Below are positions 14,806 through 22,092 of a stretch of 46,096 nucleotides of DNA, piece after piece. This stretch comes from Candidatus Methanomethylophilus sp. UBA78 (GTDB lineage Archaea > Thermoplasmatota > Thermoplasmata > Methanomassiliicoccales > Methanomethylophilaceae), in assembly GCA_002503545.1 (NCBI GenBank), contig DARY01000033.1:49586-95681 (forward strand), given 5' to 3'. Every line of letters starts with the position of its first letter. Position 1 is the first letter of the stretch. The translations under genes were made by a program, and so were the position numbers. The notes beneath the pieces are model-generated. The model made no database searches. It was given only the letters and a program-made list of their open reading frames with translations, and was not told where the DNA came from.

Positions 14806-15996
14806 ATGGTAACATTCCTTCCGTTCAGAGGCTACAGACCGAACATCCGCGCCGGCGAGAGCATCGCCGACCGCGTATCCCCTCCCTACGACGTGATCGG
14901 GGAGGACGAGCTCAGACAGCTGCAGTCCAAGAGGGGGAACGTGACCAACCTCACCCTCGCCCCGGACGCGGACAAGAGATATACCCAGGCGAGGAAAAGA
15001 CTGGACGAGATGATCGCGGACGGGTCCCTCAGACAGGACGGCCCCTCCTACTACGTCTACGACCAGACCTTCTCCGACGCCGGGAAGACCTACACCCGCA
15101 GGGGGCTCGTCGGCATACTGAAGACCGAGGAGTACTCAGAAGGGAACATCATACCCCACGAGGAGACCTTCTCCAAGGTCAAGGCGGACAGACTGAACCT
15201 CCTCAGGGACATGGAGACCCACCTGGAGAGCATATTCGGCATATTCCCCGGTCTCGGGGAGGAGCTCGACAGGAAGGTCGACGTAAGTGCCAGACTCCTC
15301 TACAGGTACGTCGATGCGAGCGGCGTGGAGCACAGGTACAGCAGGATCGACGACGAAGCCCTGTGCGGGGAGATCGCGGAGAAACTGAAGAGCCAGAAGA
15401 TGCTGATCGCGGACGGCCACCACCGGTACGAGACGGCCCTGAACTACGCCAAGGAGAATCCCGGCAGCGAGGCCAAACAGTACGTCCTGTGCACCATGGT
15501 CGCGCAGGACGACGGGGGACTGGTCATCTGGCCGACCCACCGCCTCATCGATGCCAGCGATATCGGGGAGACGTCCGCCATAAAGAAGATCGGCAAGGAG
15601 ATGAAGATGGCCGAGGTCTCCGAGGAGGAGATGGAAAGGGATCTCAGGGACCACCTCTTCGGTATGATCTTCAAATCCGGACGCTGCTTCCTGCTCGACA
15701 ACATATCGGACGAGGGCAACGTGATGATGAACCTCGACACCTACGCGGCCCAGCAGAAGATCCTCTACGGCGTGTACAAGTCGGACGAGGGCAAATCCAA
15801 CGTATCCTACGACGCCGAACTGGAATCGGTCAAGAAAGCGATGGCGGAGAAGAAGCACGATGCCGCCGTCGTCCTCAACGCACCCGACCTCCAGACCATC
15901 TGGGACCTTTCGGACCAGGGCAAGAGGATGCCCAAGAAGACCACCTACTTCTTCCCGAAGATCTGGTCGGGCTGGGTCTTCTACAGGATGAACTGA
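14806..15996 (+). CDS. DUF1015 family protein
   Basis: 396 residues. The family signature is clear: an N-terminal FLPFRGYRPN and RVSPPYDVIGEDE (about 3-35), YVYDQTF and HEETFSKVKADRLNLLRD (about 112-135), and IADGHHRYETALNYAKEN (about 200-217), whose His-His-Arg-Tyr is invariant in the family. The family is widespread in anaerobic bacteria and archaea and its reaction is not established from sequence. Start ATG at 14806 (MVTFLPFRG) chosen over an upstream in-frame ATG at 14773, which falls in the predicted promoter. Cytoplasmic; single gene ended by a hairpin. Confidence 0.93.
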   Translation: MVTFLPFRGYRPNIRAGESIADRVSPPYDVIGEDELRQLQSKRGNVTNLTLAPDADKRYTQARKRLDEMIADGSLRQDGPSYYVYDQTFSDAGKTYTRRGLVGILKTEEYSEGNIIPHEETFSKVKADRLNLLRDMETHLESIFGIFPGLGEELDRKVDVSARLLYRYVDASGVEHRYSRIDDEALCGEIAEKLKSQKMLIADGHHRYETALNYAKENPGSEAKQYVLCTMVAQDDGGLVIWPTHRLIDASDIGETSAIKKIGKEMKMAEVSEEEMERDLRDHLFGMIFKSGRCFLLDNISDEGNVMMNLDTYAAQQKILYGVYKSDEGKSNVSYDAELESVKKAMAEKKHDAAVVLNAPDLQTIWDLSDQGKRMPKKTTYFFPKIWSGWVFYRMN

Positions 15997-16011
15997 AACC
16001 CCCATACGCCT

Positions 16012-16030
16012 CCGGCGGGGTTCCCGCCGG
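16012..16030 (+). terminator. Hairpin after the DUF1015 gene
   Basis: CCGGCGGG / CCCGCCGG, 8 bp perfect, 3-nt loop GTT, 15 nt after the stop. The following stretch to 16349 holds no gene I can support, only AT-rich promoter-like patches. Confidence 0.6.
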
Positions 16031-16349
16031 GCGGCCGTTTTCCGCCGATGCCCCGCAGGGATGCGGGACGGGATCCCAGGCGGCCGGACCGTTCCGGCCT
16101 CCGGTTCTGTTTTTGACGTACTGGGTCATGCGGACCTTATCGGGAATCGGCATGGGTCACGGCTCTGCGAGCCCGATTTTGATGTGATAAATCCGCCCCC
16201 ATTAAAAGTTGGTCTGCGATATTGGTTTGCTACAAGAAACACCACAGACCGGGTGCGATATGGACGGCGGTCCTTAAATAACTGTCCCGCCCCGACTGCG
16301 GTTTTCTCGTGACCGGAGCAACGAAATGGCCAATTTAATGTAATAATAA

Positions 16350-16424
16350 TGGAGCCGCTGGAGGGAATTGAACCCTCGACCTACGCCTTACCAAGGCGTC
16401 GCTATACCCCTTAGCCACAGCGGC
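16350..16424 (-). tRNA. tRNA-Thr (anticodon GGU)
   Basis: Minus-strand cloverleaf: acceptor GCCGCTG / CAGCGGC, T-arm GAGGGTTCAATTCCCTC, anticodon stem ACGCC / GGCGT and loop TTGGTAA, anticodon GGT reading ACC/ACU. Discriminator U and an encoded 3' CCA (complement of 16350-16352). No intron. It shares an AT-rich promoter region with the divergent NFACT gene. Confidence 0.95.
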
Positions 16425-16509
16425 CTTACAGTCCGCTAATGAACATTGATATTTAATGATTATCCGTCCCCACCCATTGTTTTTATCGCAGTAGCAGATA
16501 GAGGGGACC

Positions 16510-18447
16510 ATGAAGAAGGAGATGAGCTCTTTCGACGTGCGTTCCGTCGTCACGGAGATGGCCGCCCTGGAGAACGCCCACATGGACAAGATATTCCAGT
16601 GGGGCGCGGGGAACGTCCTGTTCCGCATCAACACAAAGAACGGCAAGGAGGACCTTTTCTTCAAAGACAAGAAATGGCTCTTCCTGTCCCCCGACAGGCC
16701 GGACACCCCCGTCACACCGACCTCCTTCGCGACGTTCCTCAGGAAGTACCTCACCAACGCGCGCATAGGGAAGACCAGGCAGATCGGCTTCGACCGCATC
16801 GTGGAGATGCAGGTCTTCAAGGCAGAGGGCGAGTACCTCCTCATATTCGAGATGTTCGGCGGGGGGAACGTCCTCCTGGTGCAGAACGGGAAGATCGTCA
16901 ACTGCCTCACGCAGAGGACGTTCCGCGACAGGGCCACCCGTCCGGGCGAGGACTACGTGATGCCGAAGGAGCGCTTCAACCCCCTCACCTCGGACGAGGT
17001 ATCTTTCAGGGATGTGTTCAGGAGTTCCGGATCCGACACCGTGAGGACACTGGCCACCGTCAACAACCTCGGCGGACAGTATGCCGAGGAGGTCTGCAGG
17101 CGCGCCGGGGTAGACAAGGGCGTACCCGCGGGCGAACTCGACGACGCATCGATAGCCGCCCTGCACTCCGCGGTCATGGAGGTGGCAGACTACGTGATGA
17201 GGGAACCGCAGCCCACCGTATTCCGCCGGGACGGGAAGATCGTCGACATCGCCCCCATGGACCTGCGTATCTACGACGACTGCGACAGGGAGGCCGTCCC
17301 GACCATATCGGAGGCCATAGGGAAGCTCATGGAGGAGAGCGAGGCCGAGGAGCAGAGGGATTTCGTCGACCCCGAGATAGAGAAGCTCAAGAAGAGGATA
17401 GAGAAGCAGAGGGAGACCGTCGAATCCTACCGCATGGAGGCCGAACGCCTCAAGGCCCAGGCGGACTCCATGTACACCGAGTACCAGAAGGTGTCGGAGC
17501 TCCTCGGCGTACTGGGGGAGCAGAGCAGGAAGCTCTCCTGGGAGAGGCTGACGGAGGGGGCCCTGAAGATCCCCTACGTGTCCTACATAGACCCCTCGAA
17601 GAACACCGTGGCCGTCAAAATAGGCCTCCTGGAGGTCGAGATGGACTACACCAAGAGCCTCGACAACAACGCCTCCGACATATATGCCAGAGGGAAGGAG
17701 CAGGGGGAGAAGGCGGGCAACGCCCAGAAGGCCCTCGACGATTCCCTGGCCGAGCTGGAGAAGAAGCAGAAGGGCTTCGACAAGAAGGTAGCCGCCGAAC
17801 TGGCCAAGGCCAAGCCGACCAAGAGGTTCTGGTTCGAATCCTACAAGTGGTTCATATCCTCCGGAGGGAGACTGGTCATCGCCGGGAGGGACACCCATTC
17901 GAACGACCAGATCGTGAAGAAGCATCTGAAGGAGGGGGACGTCTACGCCCATGCGGACATCCACGGGGCGCCGTCGGTCATACTGAAGGACGGGCTCAAG
18001 GCCTCCGAGAACGAGCTCAGGGAGGCTTGCTGGTTCGCTCTGGCACAGTCCAAGGCTTGGATGGCGGGGTCGGCCGAGGGCGGGGCCTTCTGGGCCTACC
18101 CCGACCAGGTCAGCAAGACGCCCAACGCCGGGGAGTTCGTCCCGAGGGGGGCGTTCATCATCAGGGGCAAGAGGAACTACGAGTACCATCTGCCGATCGA
18201 GATGGGGATCGGGGAGATCTACTACGAGAACGAACGCAAGGTCATGTGCGCCCCCACCCCCGTCATCGAAAGTGCCAGCGAGAGATATTACGTCATCCGC
18301 CCCTCTAAAGAGAAGAACGGGAGGATGGCCGGCGACATAGCCAGGGCGTTCGAGGTTCCGGAGGAGGAGGTCTCGAGGATCCTGCCCCCCGGATCCCTGG
18401 AGATCGTGAGGAAGGTCGAACCGAAGCGCGAGGGCGGGGAGGAATGA
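16510..18447 (+). CDS. NFACT-family ribosome quality-control protein (Rqc2/NEMF/RqcH homologue)
   Basis: Binds 50S subunits carrying stalled peptidyl-tRNA and, in characterised relatives, adds a C-terminal tail to the nascent chain. 645 residues. NFACT-N domain at about 1-280, with FDVRSVVTEM and later LTSDEVSFRDVF; coiled coils at about 285-335 and 400-440; NFACT-R (DUF814) at about 450-565, with KRFWFESYKWFISSGGRLVI and the conserved DTHSNDQIVKKHL and DVYAHADIHGAPSVIL. A Glu/Arg-rich tail ends the protein. The GTTTTTATC box near 16480 predicts a start close to the ATG. Convergent with znuB across a hairpin. Confidence 0.95.
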   Translation: MKKEMSSFDVRSVVTEMAALENAHMDKIFQWGAGNVLFRINTKNGKEDLFFKDKKWLFLSPDRPDTPVTPTSFATFLRKYLTNARIGKTRQIGFDRIVEMQVFKAEGEYLLIFEMFGGGNVLLVQNGKIVNCLTQRTFRDRATRPGEDYVMPKERFNPLTSDEVSFRDVFRSSGSDTVRTLATVNNLGGQYAEEVCRRAGVDKGVPAGELDDASIAALHSAVMEVADYVMREPQPTVFRRDGKIVDIAPMDLRIYDDCDREAVPTISEAIGKLMEESEAEEQRDFVDPEIEKLKKRIEKQRETVESYRMEAERLKAQADSMYTEYQKVSELLGVLGEQSRKLSWERLTEGALKIPYVSYIDPSKNTVAVKIGLLEVEMDYTKSLDNNASDIYARGKEQGEKAGNAQKALDDSLAELEKKQKGFDKKVAAELAKAKPTKRFWFESYKWFISSGGRLVIAGRDTHSNDQIVKKHLKEGDVYAHADIHGAPSVILKDGLKASENELREACWFALAQSKAWMAGSAEGGAFWAYPDQVSKTPNAGEFVPRGAFIIRGKRNYEYHLPIEMGIGEIYYENERKVMCAPTPVIESASERYYVIRPSKEKNGRMAGDIARAFEVPEEEVSRILPPGSLEIVRKVEPKREGGEE

Positions 18448-18448
18448 C

Positions 18449-18468
18449 TCCCCGGCGCGGTGCGGGGA
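18449..18468. terminator. Hairpin between NFACT gene and znuB
   Basis: TCCCCG (18449-18454) pairs with CGGGGA (18463-18468). It fills the 21-nt gap between the two convergent stop codons and can serve both strands. Confidence 0.5.
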
Positions 18469-19329
18469 TCATTCCCCGACGGCCGCGCCGAGGGCCAGCC
18501 TCCTGACGGCCAGGACCGCCGCGAAGACCGTCCCGATGACGAGCACGACGGTGGCCCCCGGAGGGGTGTCCATCGCGAGCGAAAGCAGAAGACCCAGAAG
18601 GGACAGTGCGATGGCCGCCGCGGTACCGATGGCCATCGTCCCGGCCATGCCGCGGGAGAAGAGGCTCCCCATGGCCGCCGGAACCGTCATCAGGGCGATC
18701 ACCATCACGATGCCGACCACGTTGGCGACGAGGACGCAGGTGACCGCGATCAGGACGTGGAGGACGAGGTCCAGAGCCGTCACGTTCATGCCCGACACCT
18801 TCGCGTGCACCCTGTCGAACGTGATTATGCGGAGGTCCCTGTAGAAGAACAGCACCGCCGCCATCGAGACTGCGGTGACGGCCGCCATGACCGCGAGCTT
18901 GCCCGAATCTATCAGCAGCATGTTGCCGAAGAGGATGGATTCGTAGGAGGAGGGGACGATGACGCTCCTGTCCATGTAGCACATGAATACCACGCCCAAT
19001 GCCATCCCGACGGCCCAGAGGGCACCGATGACGGTGTCCTCCCTGACCCCGTCCGTCCTCCTGCCGATCACGATCGCGACCGCCGCCGCCATGCTGAACA
19101 GAAGGGCCCCGGCCATGGGGCTCATCCAGGAGACGCCGTACACCGACATGACGTAATATGCGAACCCGACACCCCCGAAGGTCGTGTGGGCGATACCGCC
19201 CGTCACGGCCACCTTGCGGCCGACCACCACGTAGGCCCCCACGGCCCCGCACAGCACGCAGGCGAGGACCGTGGCGGCGAACATGTTCTGTATGAGGGGT
19301 ATGGAGAGGTAGTAGAGCAGATCCGTCAC
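18469..19329 (-). CDS. znuB: Zinc/manganese-type ABC transporter permease
   Basis: 286-residue integral membrane protein of the ABC-3 family with about eight hydrophobic helices starting with LLYYLSIPLIQNMFAATVLA. Typical family segments: GRKVAVTGGIAHTTFGGVG (about 36-54), the substrate-path and coupling region, and GIVMVIALMTVPAAMGSLF (about 210-228). The start is a GTG at 19329 that overlaps the ATPase stop (GTGA), so translation is coupled; a much longer open frame upstream is only a shadow of the ATPase gene. Together with the next two genes it forms a complete importer. Zinc is favoured by the His-rich binding protein, but manganese or iron specificity is possible. Confidence 0.92.
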   Translation of the reverse strand: MTDLLYYLSIPLIQNMFAATVLACVLCGAVGAYVVVGRKVAVTGGIAHTTFGGVGFAYYVMSVYGVSWMSPMAGALLFSMAAAVAIVIGRRTDGVREDTVIGALWAVGMALGVVFMCYMDRSVIVPSSYESILFGNMLLIDSGKLAVMAAVTAVSMAAVLFFYRDLRIITFDRVHAKVSGMNVTALDLVLHVLIAVTCVLVANVVGIVMVIALMTVPAAMGSLFSRGMAGTMAIGTAAAIALSLLGLLLSLAMDTPPGATVVLVIGTVFAAVLAVRRLALGAAVGE

Positions 19330-20030
19330 AGAAGACCGCCTCCGCAGACCGCGCCGGTCAGGGCCGACGGGCACACCTCCGATACCGTCCCGTCCACGCG
19401 GACGGCCCTGTTCACGCAGTGGGCTATCCCCTCGAGACCGTGCGTTATCATGACCACCGTGATCCCGTCCCCGGCGGCCTTGGCCAGGACCCTGTGCACC
19501 TCCCCTCTGACGGAAGGGTCGAGGCTGGCCGTGGGTTCGTCGAGGAGGAGGATCTCCGGTTCGGACACCAGGGCCCTCGCCAGAAGCGCCCTCTGCATCT
19601 GCCCCCCAGACATCTCCCCCACGCGCCTGCCCCCGAAAGACGTCACGTCCGCATACTCCATCGCCCTGCGCACGGCCTCCTCCTGCTCCCGGGTCCGGCG
19701 GGGAAGCATCCCCTGCCTGCCGCGCAGACCCATCCTGACCACCTGCTCGGCGTAGACGGGGTAACCTCTGTCGAAGACCCCGAACTGCGGCACGTACCCG
19801 ATCCGCCGGCATCCCTCCCGCGGCGGCATGCCCATCACCTCGACGGTCCCGGCCGACGGTACGATAAGACCCAGCATGACGCGGAACAGGGTGGTCTTGC
19901 CTCCCCCGTTGGGCCCCACCACCGCCATGAAGTCCCCGCGGTTTATATCGAGGTCGACGTCCCGCAGCACCGTTCCGCGGCCGTAGCCGGCGGAGACGCC
20001 GCGCAGGGAGATCAGAGGTCCGTCCGCCAT
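19326..20030 (-). CDS. znuC: Zinc-type ABC transporter ATP-binding protein
   Basis: 234 residues, standard single ABC domain on the cytoplasmic face. Walker A is GPNGGGKTTLF (about 37-47), Q-loop in IGYVPQFG, signature MSGGQMQRALLARAL (about 138-152), Walker B EILLLDEPTASLD (about 157-169), and the switch His in MITHGLEG. It overlaps the permease start by 4 nt and follows the binding-protein gene after 4 nt, giving the order znuA-znuC-znuB in one transcript. Confidence 0.95.
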   Translation of the reverse strand: MADGPLISLRGVSAGYGRGTVLRDVDLDINRGDFMAVVGPNGGGKTTLFRVMLGLIVPSAGTVEVMGMPPREGCRRIGYVPQFGVFDRGYPVYAEQVVRMGLRGRQGMLPRRTREQEEAVRRAMEYADVTSFGGRRVGEMSGGQMQRALLARALVSEPEILLLDEPTASLDPSVRGEVHRVLAKAAGDGITVVMITHGLEGIAHCVNRAVRVDGTVSEVCPSALTGAVCGGGLL

Positions 20031-20034
20031 GAGA

Positions 20035-20961
20035 TCACGCGGTCCCGCCCAGGTCCCCCTTGAGGAACGATAGGAACTCCGACACCGAGGAGAGCATGTC
20101 GTCGGCCGTCGGATTCACCACGTGGACGGTGATCCCCGCATCCTCCAGCGCCTTCCTGCCCTCGTACCCCTCGTCCGTGGTCGACACGTATATGGACGAG
20201 CATCCCTCGCCGGTGACTATGGCGGCCGCCTCGGCGGGGGTCACCTCGCCGTCCTCCTCGACGGATACCATGTGGAAATCCGCACCGAACCTCTCGGCGT
20301 ACTGCTCCAGGAGGTACTTCCATGCCGGATGCCATACCATGACGTGCAGGTGCGCGGAACCGGCGGCCCCGGCGAGCGCTTCCATCTCGGCGTCCACGGC
20401 ATCGGCCTTCGCCGAGTACTTCGCGAGGTTGTCCGAATAGACGGAGGCATTGTCCGGGTCGAGCGCCGACATCTCGGCGGCCATCAGCGCCGCGATCTTC
20501 CTGAGGTTGTCGGGGGAGGTCCATATGTGCGGATCGTACGCTGATTCAGCGTGCTCCTCCTCCCCGTGATGGTGGTGTCCGTTGGCAAGCGGCGTGTATT
20601 CGATGCCTTCGGCTATGCTGACTACCCTCACGGAGGAAGGGATGTCCTTGGACACCGCATCGAAGAAGGCGGTCTCCCATTCCACCCCGGTCCCTATCTT
20701 GAAGTAGATCTTGGACTTGTAAAGACCGGATATGTTGCTCGGGGTCGAATAGTCCTCGTGGGGGCTTACGTTGGATCCCATCATGGACACTACATCGTAC
20801 CTGTCCCCGACTATCTCCTCGGCGATGTCCTTCTCCCAGCTCATCGTCACGGCGACGGTGTCCTTCCCGCCGTCATCGTCGCCGAGGAGGACGAAAACCG
20901 CGCCCGCGCCCGCCGCGATGACCGCCGCGGCGGCTACCAATGCAATCAGTGTAGATTTCAT
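20035..20961 (-). CDS. znuA: Zinc-type ABC transporter substrate-binding protein
   Basis: 308-residue cluster A-I binding protein. A hydrophobic N-terminal helix (about 4-28) exports or anchors it; no lipobox Cys is visible, so it is probably held by the uncleaved helix. Metal ligands fit the family: His in SNVSPHEDYSTP (about 68), a His/Glu loop NGHHHHGEEEHAESAYDPH (about 127-145) with the conserved DPHIW, His in MVWHPAWKYLLEQY (about 213), and Asp in STTDEGYEG. The His-rich loop is the hallmark of zinc binders. Its promoter side carries an array of GTTAATAA boxes and faces a divergent HTH gene. Confidence 0.93.
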   Translation of the reverse strand: MKSTLIALVAAAAVIAAGAGAVFVLLGDDDGGKDTVAVTMSWEKDIAEEIVGDRYDVVSMMGSNVSPHEDYSTPSNISGLYKSKIYFKIGTGVEWETAFFDAVSKDIPSSVRVVSIAEGIEYTPLANGHHHHGEEEHAESAYDPHIWTSPDNLRKIAALMAAEMSALDPDNASVYSDNLAKYSAKADAVDAEMEALAGAAGSAHLHVMVWHPAWKYLLEQYAERFGADFHMVSVEEDGEVTPAEAAAIVTGEGCSSIYVSTTDEGYEGRKALEDAGITVHVVNPTADDMLSSVSEFLSFLKGDLGGTA

Positions 20962-21004
20962 CGGGCATCGATTTTCGGAATTGTTATTAAGAATTAACTG
21001 ATAA

Positions 21005-21099
21005 GTTAATAATAATGCGACGGGGGCGGCTTCTTTGTTAATAATCCGTAACTAAAATGTTAATAAATTGTGGATGGGGACATATAAACACGTTAACAA
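21005..21099. promoter_or_regulatory. GTTAATAA repeat array between znuA and the divergent HTH gene
   Basis: Exact GTTAATAA begins at 21005, 21037 and 21059, with near copies GTTATTAA at 20983 and GTTAACAA at 21092. Spacings of 22, 22, 32 and 33 nt approximate whole helical turns. The array spans the divergent promoter region, with a TATA box for the HTH gene at 21083-21088. It is likely the metal-responsive control site for the transporter. Confidence 0.45.
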
Positions 21100-21147
21100 A
21101 CCCCGCCGGAGAGCACCATAAATACGTGCGGAGCGTTCGGTTCGCAC

Positions 21148-21423
21148 ATGGACAGAAAGACGCTGATGCCGGGCGAGGAGGAGTTCGCGATCTGCACCTA
21201 CATCCTCCAGAGCTGCGCGGGACTGACGTTCAGGGAGGCCTCGGTTTATCTGGCCGCCTGCCATTTCAGCGACAAATGGGGCGACACGACGGAAAGCATG
21301 CCTCGCAGATCGGTGTACTCCCTGAAGAAGAAGGCCATCGAGAAGATCGAGAGGTGCGGGGAGCCGGTACTGGACATGATCAGACCCTATGTGGAGAGGG
21401 CCCCCATCATCTTCTTCGGCTGA
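21148..21423 (+). CDS. Small HTH protein with four Cys, divergent from znuA
   Basis: 91 residues. The centre (about 24-68) looks like a sigma-region-4/LuxR-type helix-turn-helix: AGLTFREASVYLAACHFSDK, then RRSVYSLKKKAIEKIERCG, where RRSVYSLKKKA would be the recognition helix. Cys16, Cys23, Cys38 (with His39) and Cys70 could bind a metal. It is divergent from znuA across the GTTAATAA array, so a local metal-dependent regulator of the transporter is the simplest idea; this is inference from position. No named family recognised. A structured stretch follows its stop. Confidence 0.75.
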   Translation: MDRKTLMPGEEEFAICTYILQSCAGLTFREASVYLAACHFSDKWGDTTESMPRRSVYSLKKKAIEKIERCGEPVLDMIRPYVERAPIIFFG

Positions 21424-21458
21424 ATCTTCCTGGACAGGAGCCGCTACGGAGGCCGAAA

Positions 21459-21543
21459 AGGGATTGCGATCCCTGCGGGATTGGAATCTGAAGACAAGGG
21501 TCGGACCTCCTCGCCGCCGAGGGTCCGGCTCCTCTCGGAGCCG
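21459..21543 (+). other. Structured intergenic stretch with three hairpins
   Basis: AGGGAT / ATCCCT with TGCG loop (21459-21474); CGGACC (21502-21507) with GGTCCG (21522-21527); and CGGCTCC / GGAGCCG with TCTC loop (21526-21543). The second and third share two bases and so compete. It could be the terminator region of the HTH gene or a small structured RNA; no known RNA family is recognised. Confidence 0.35.
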
Positions 21544-21602
21544 TCATCTTCCTACGGTTATCGCCATCGTTCTCGAGTATATTTATAGTAATGAGAAGAA
21601 CG

Positions 21603-21627
21603 GAAAAAACCTAATTCGCACCGAATT
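21603..21627 (-). terminator. Intrinsic-type terminator of tRNA-Arg(GCG)
   Basis: On the minus strand AATTCG-GTG-CGAATT is followed within 3 nt by a run of six T, about 30 nt beyond the tRNA 3' end. Hairpin plus U-run makes this the clearest terminator in the window. Confidence 0.65.
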
Positions 21628-21658
21628 GGATTCTAAGAAAGGGACGCTGGCCAAGGTA

Positions 21659-21735
21659 TGGCGGGCATATTGGGATTCGAACCCAAGTCTAGGGCTCCGC
21701 AAGCCCCTAGGATATCCAAGCTACCCCATATGCCC
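21659..21735 (-). tRNA. tRNA-Arg (anticodon GCG)
   Basis: Minus-strand cloverleaf: acceptor GGGCATA / TATGCCC, T-arm TTGGGTTCGAATCCCAA, anticodon stem GGGGC / GCCCT and loop TTGCGGA, anticodon GCG reading CGC/CGU. Discriminator G and an encoded CCA (complement of 21659-21661). No intron. It lies 48 nt downstream of the S17e gene on the same strand. Confidence 0.94.
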
Positions 21736-21783
21736 GTGGTTTGATGCGGTCCGATCCTTACGGATAGGTAAGAGGTTTACCCT

Positions 21784-21975
21784 TCATGCCTCGGGGTGAG
21801 ACAGATAGCGGGTGATGTATCCGGCGATCTTGTTCCTCATCGGAACGGTCTTGACGTCGGTAAGGGTTGCGACCATCTCTTTGTTGTTGTCGAAATCCTT
21901 GCTGAACGCCTGAGGGTACTTGTTGATGAGTTCGATGGATACTCTCTTGATGTAGGTGGGTCTTATTCTTCCCAT
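21784..21975 (-). CDS. rps17e: Ribosomal protein S17e
   Basis: 63-residue small-subunit protein shared by archaea and eukaryotes. The start MGRIRPTYIKRVSIELINKY and the end VPMRNKIAGYITRYL are diagnostic. The ATG at 21975 follows GGTGAAAG, and a TTTAAATA box at 22011-22018 predicts a start of transcription near 21990. Archaeal S17e lacks the eukaryotic C-terminal extension, so this short length is normal. A longer open frame runs upstream but is a shadow of the opposite-strand gene. Confidence 0.96.
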   Translation of the reverse strand: MGRIRPTYIKRVSIELINKYPQAFSKDFDNNKEMVATLTDVKTVPMRNKIAGYITRYLSHPEA

Positions 21976-22092
21976 ATCTTTCACCGAGTATCCGACTGAT
22001 GGACATTCCTTATTTAAAACATTGCGAAGGAGCGGCGGTTCCGACGGGGCCGAAAAGCCATCGCTGTGATAGATTGATATGTCCGTAACCCG

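Noticed and set aside
19330..19812. N-terminal extension of the znuB frame
   Set aside because: The frame is open upstream but lies inside znuC and encodes an Arg/Pro/Gly-rich sequence. The GTG at 19329 gives a normal permease start and a GTGA overlap.
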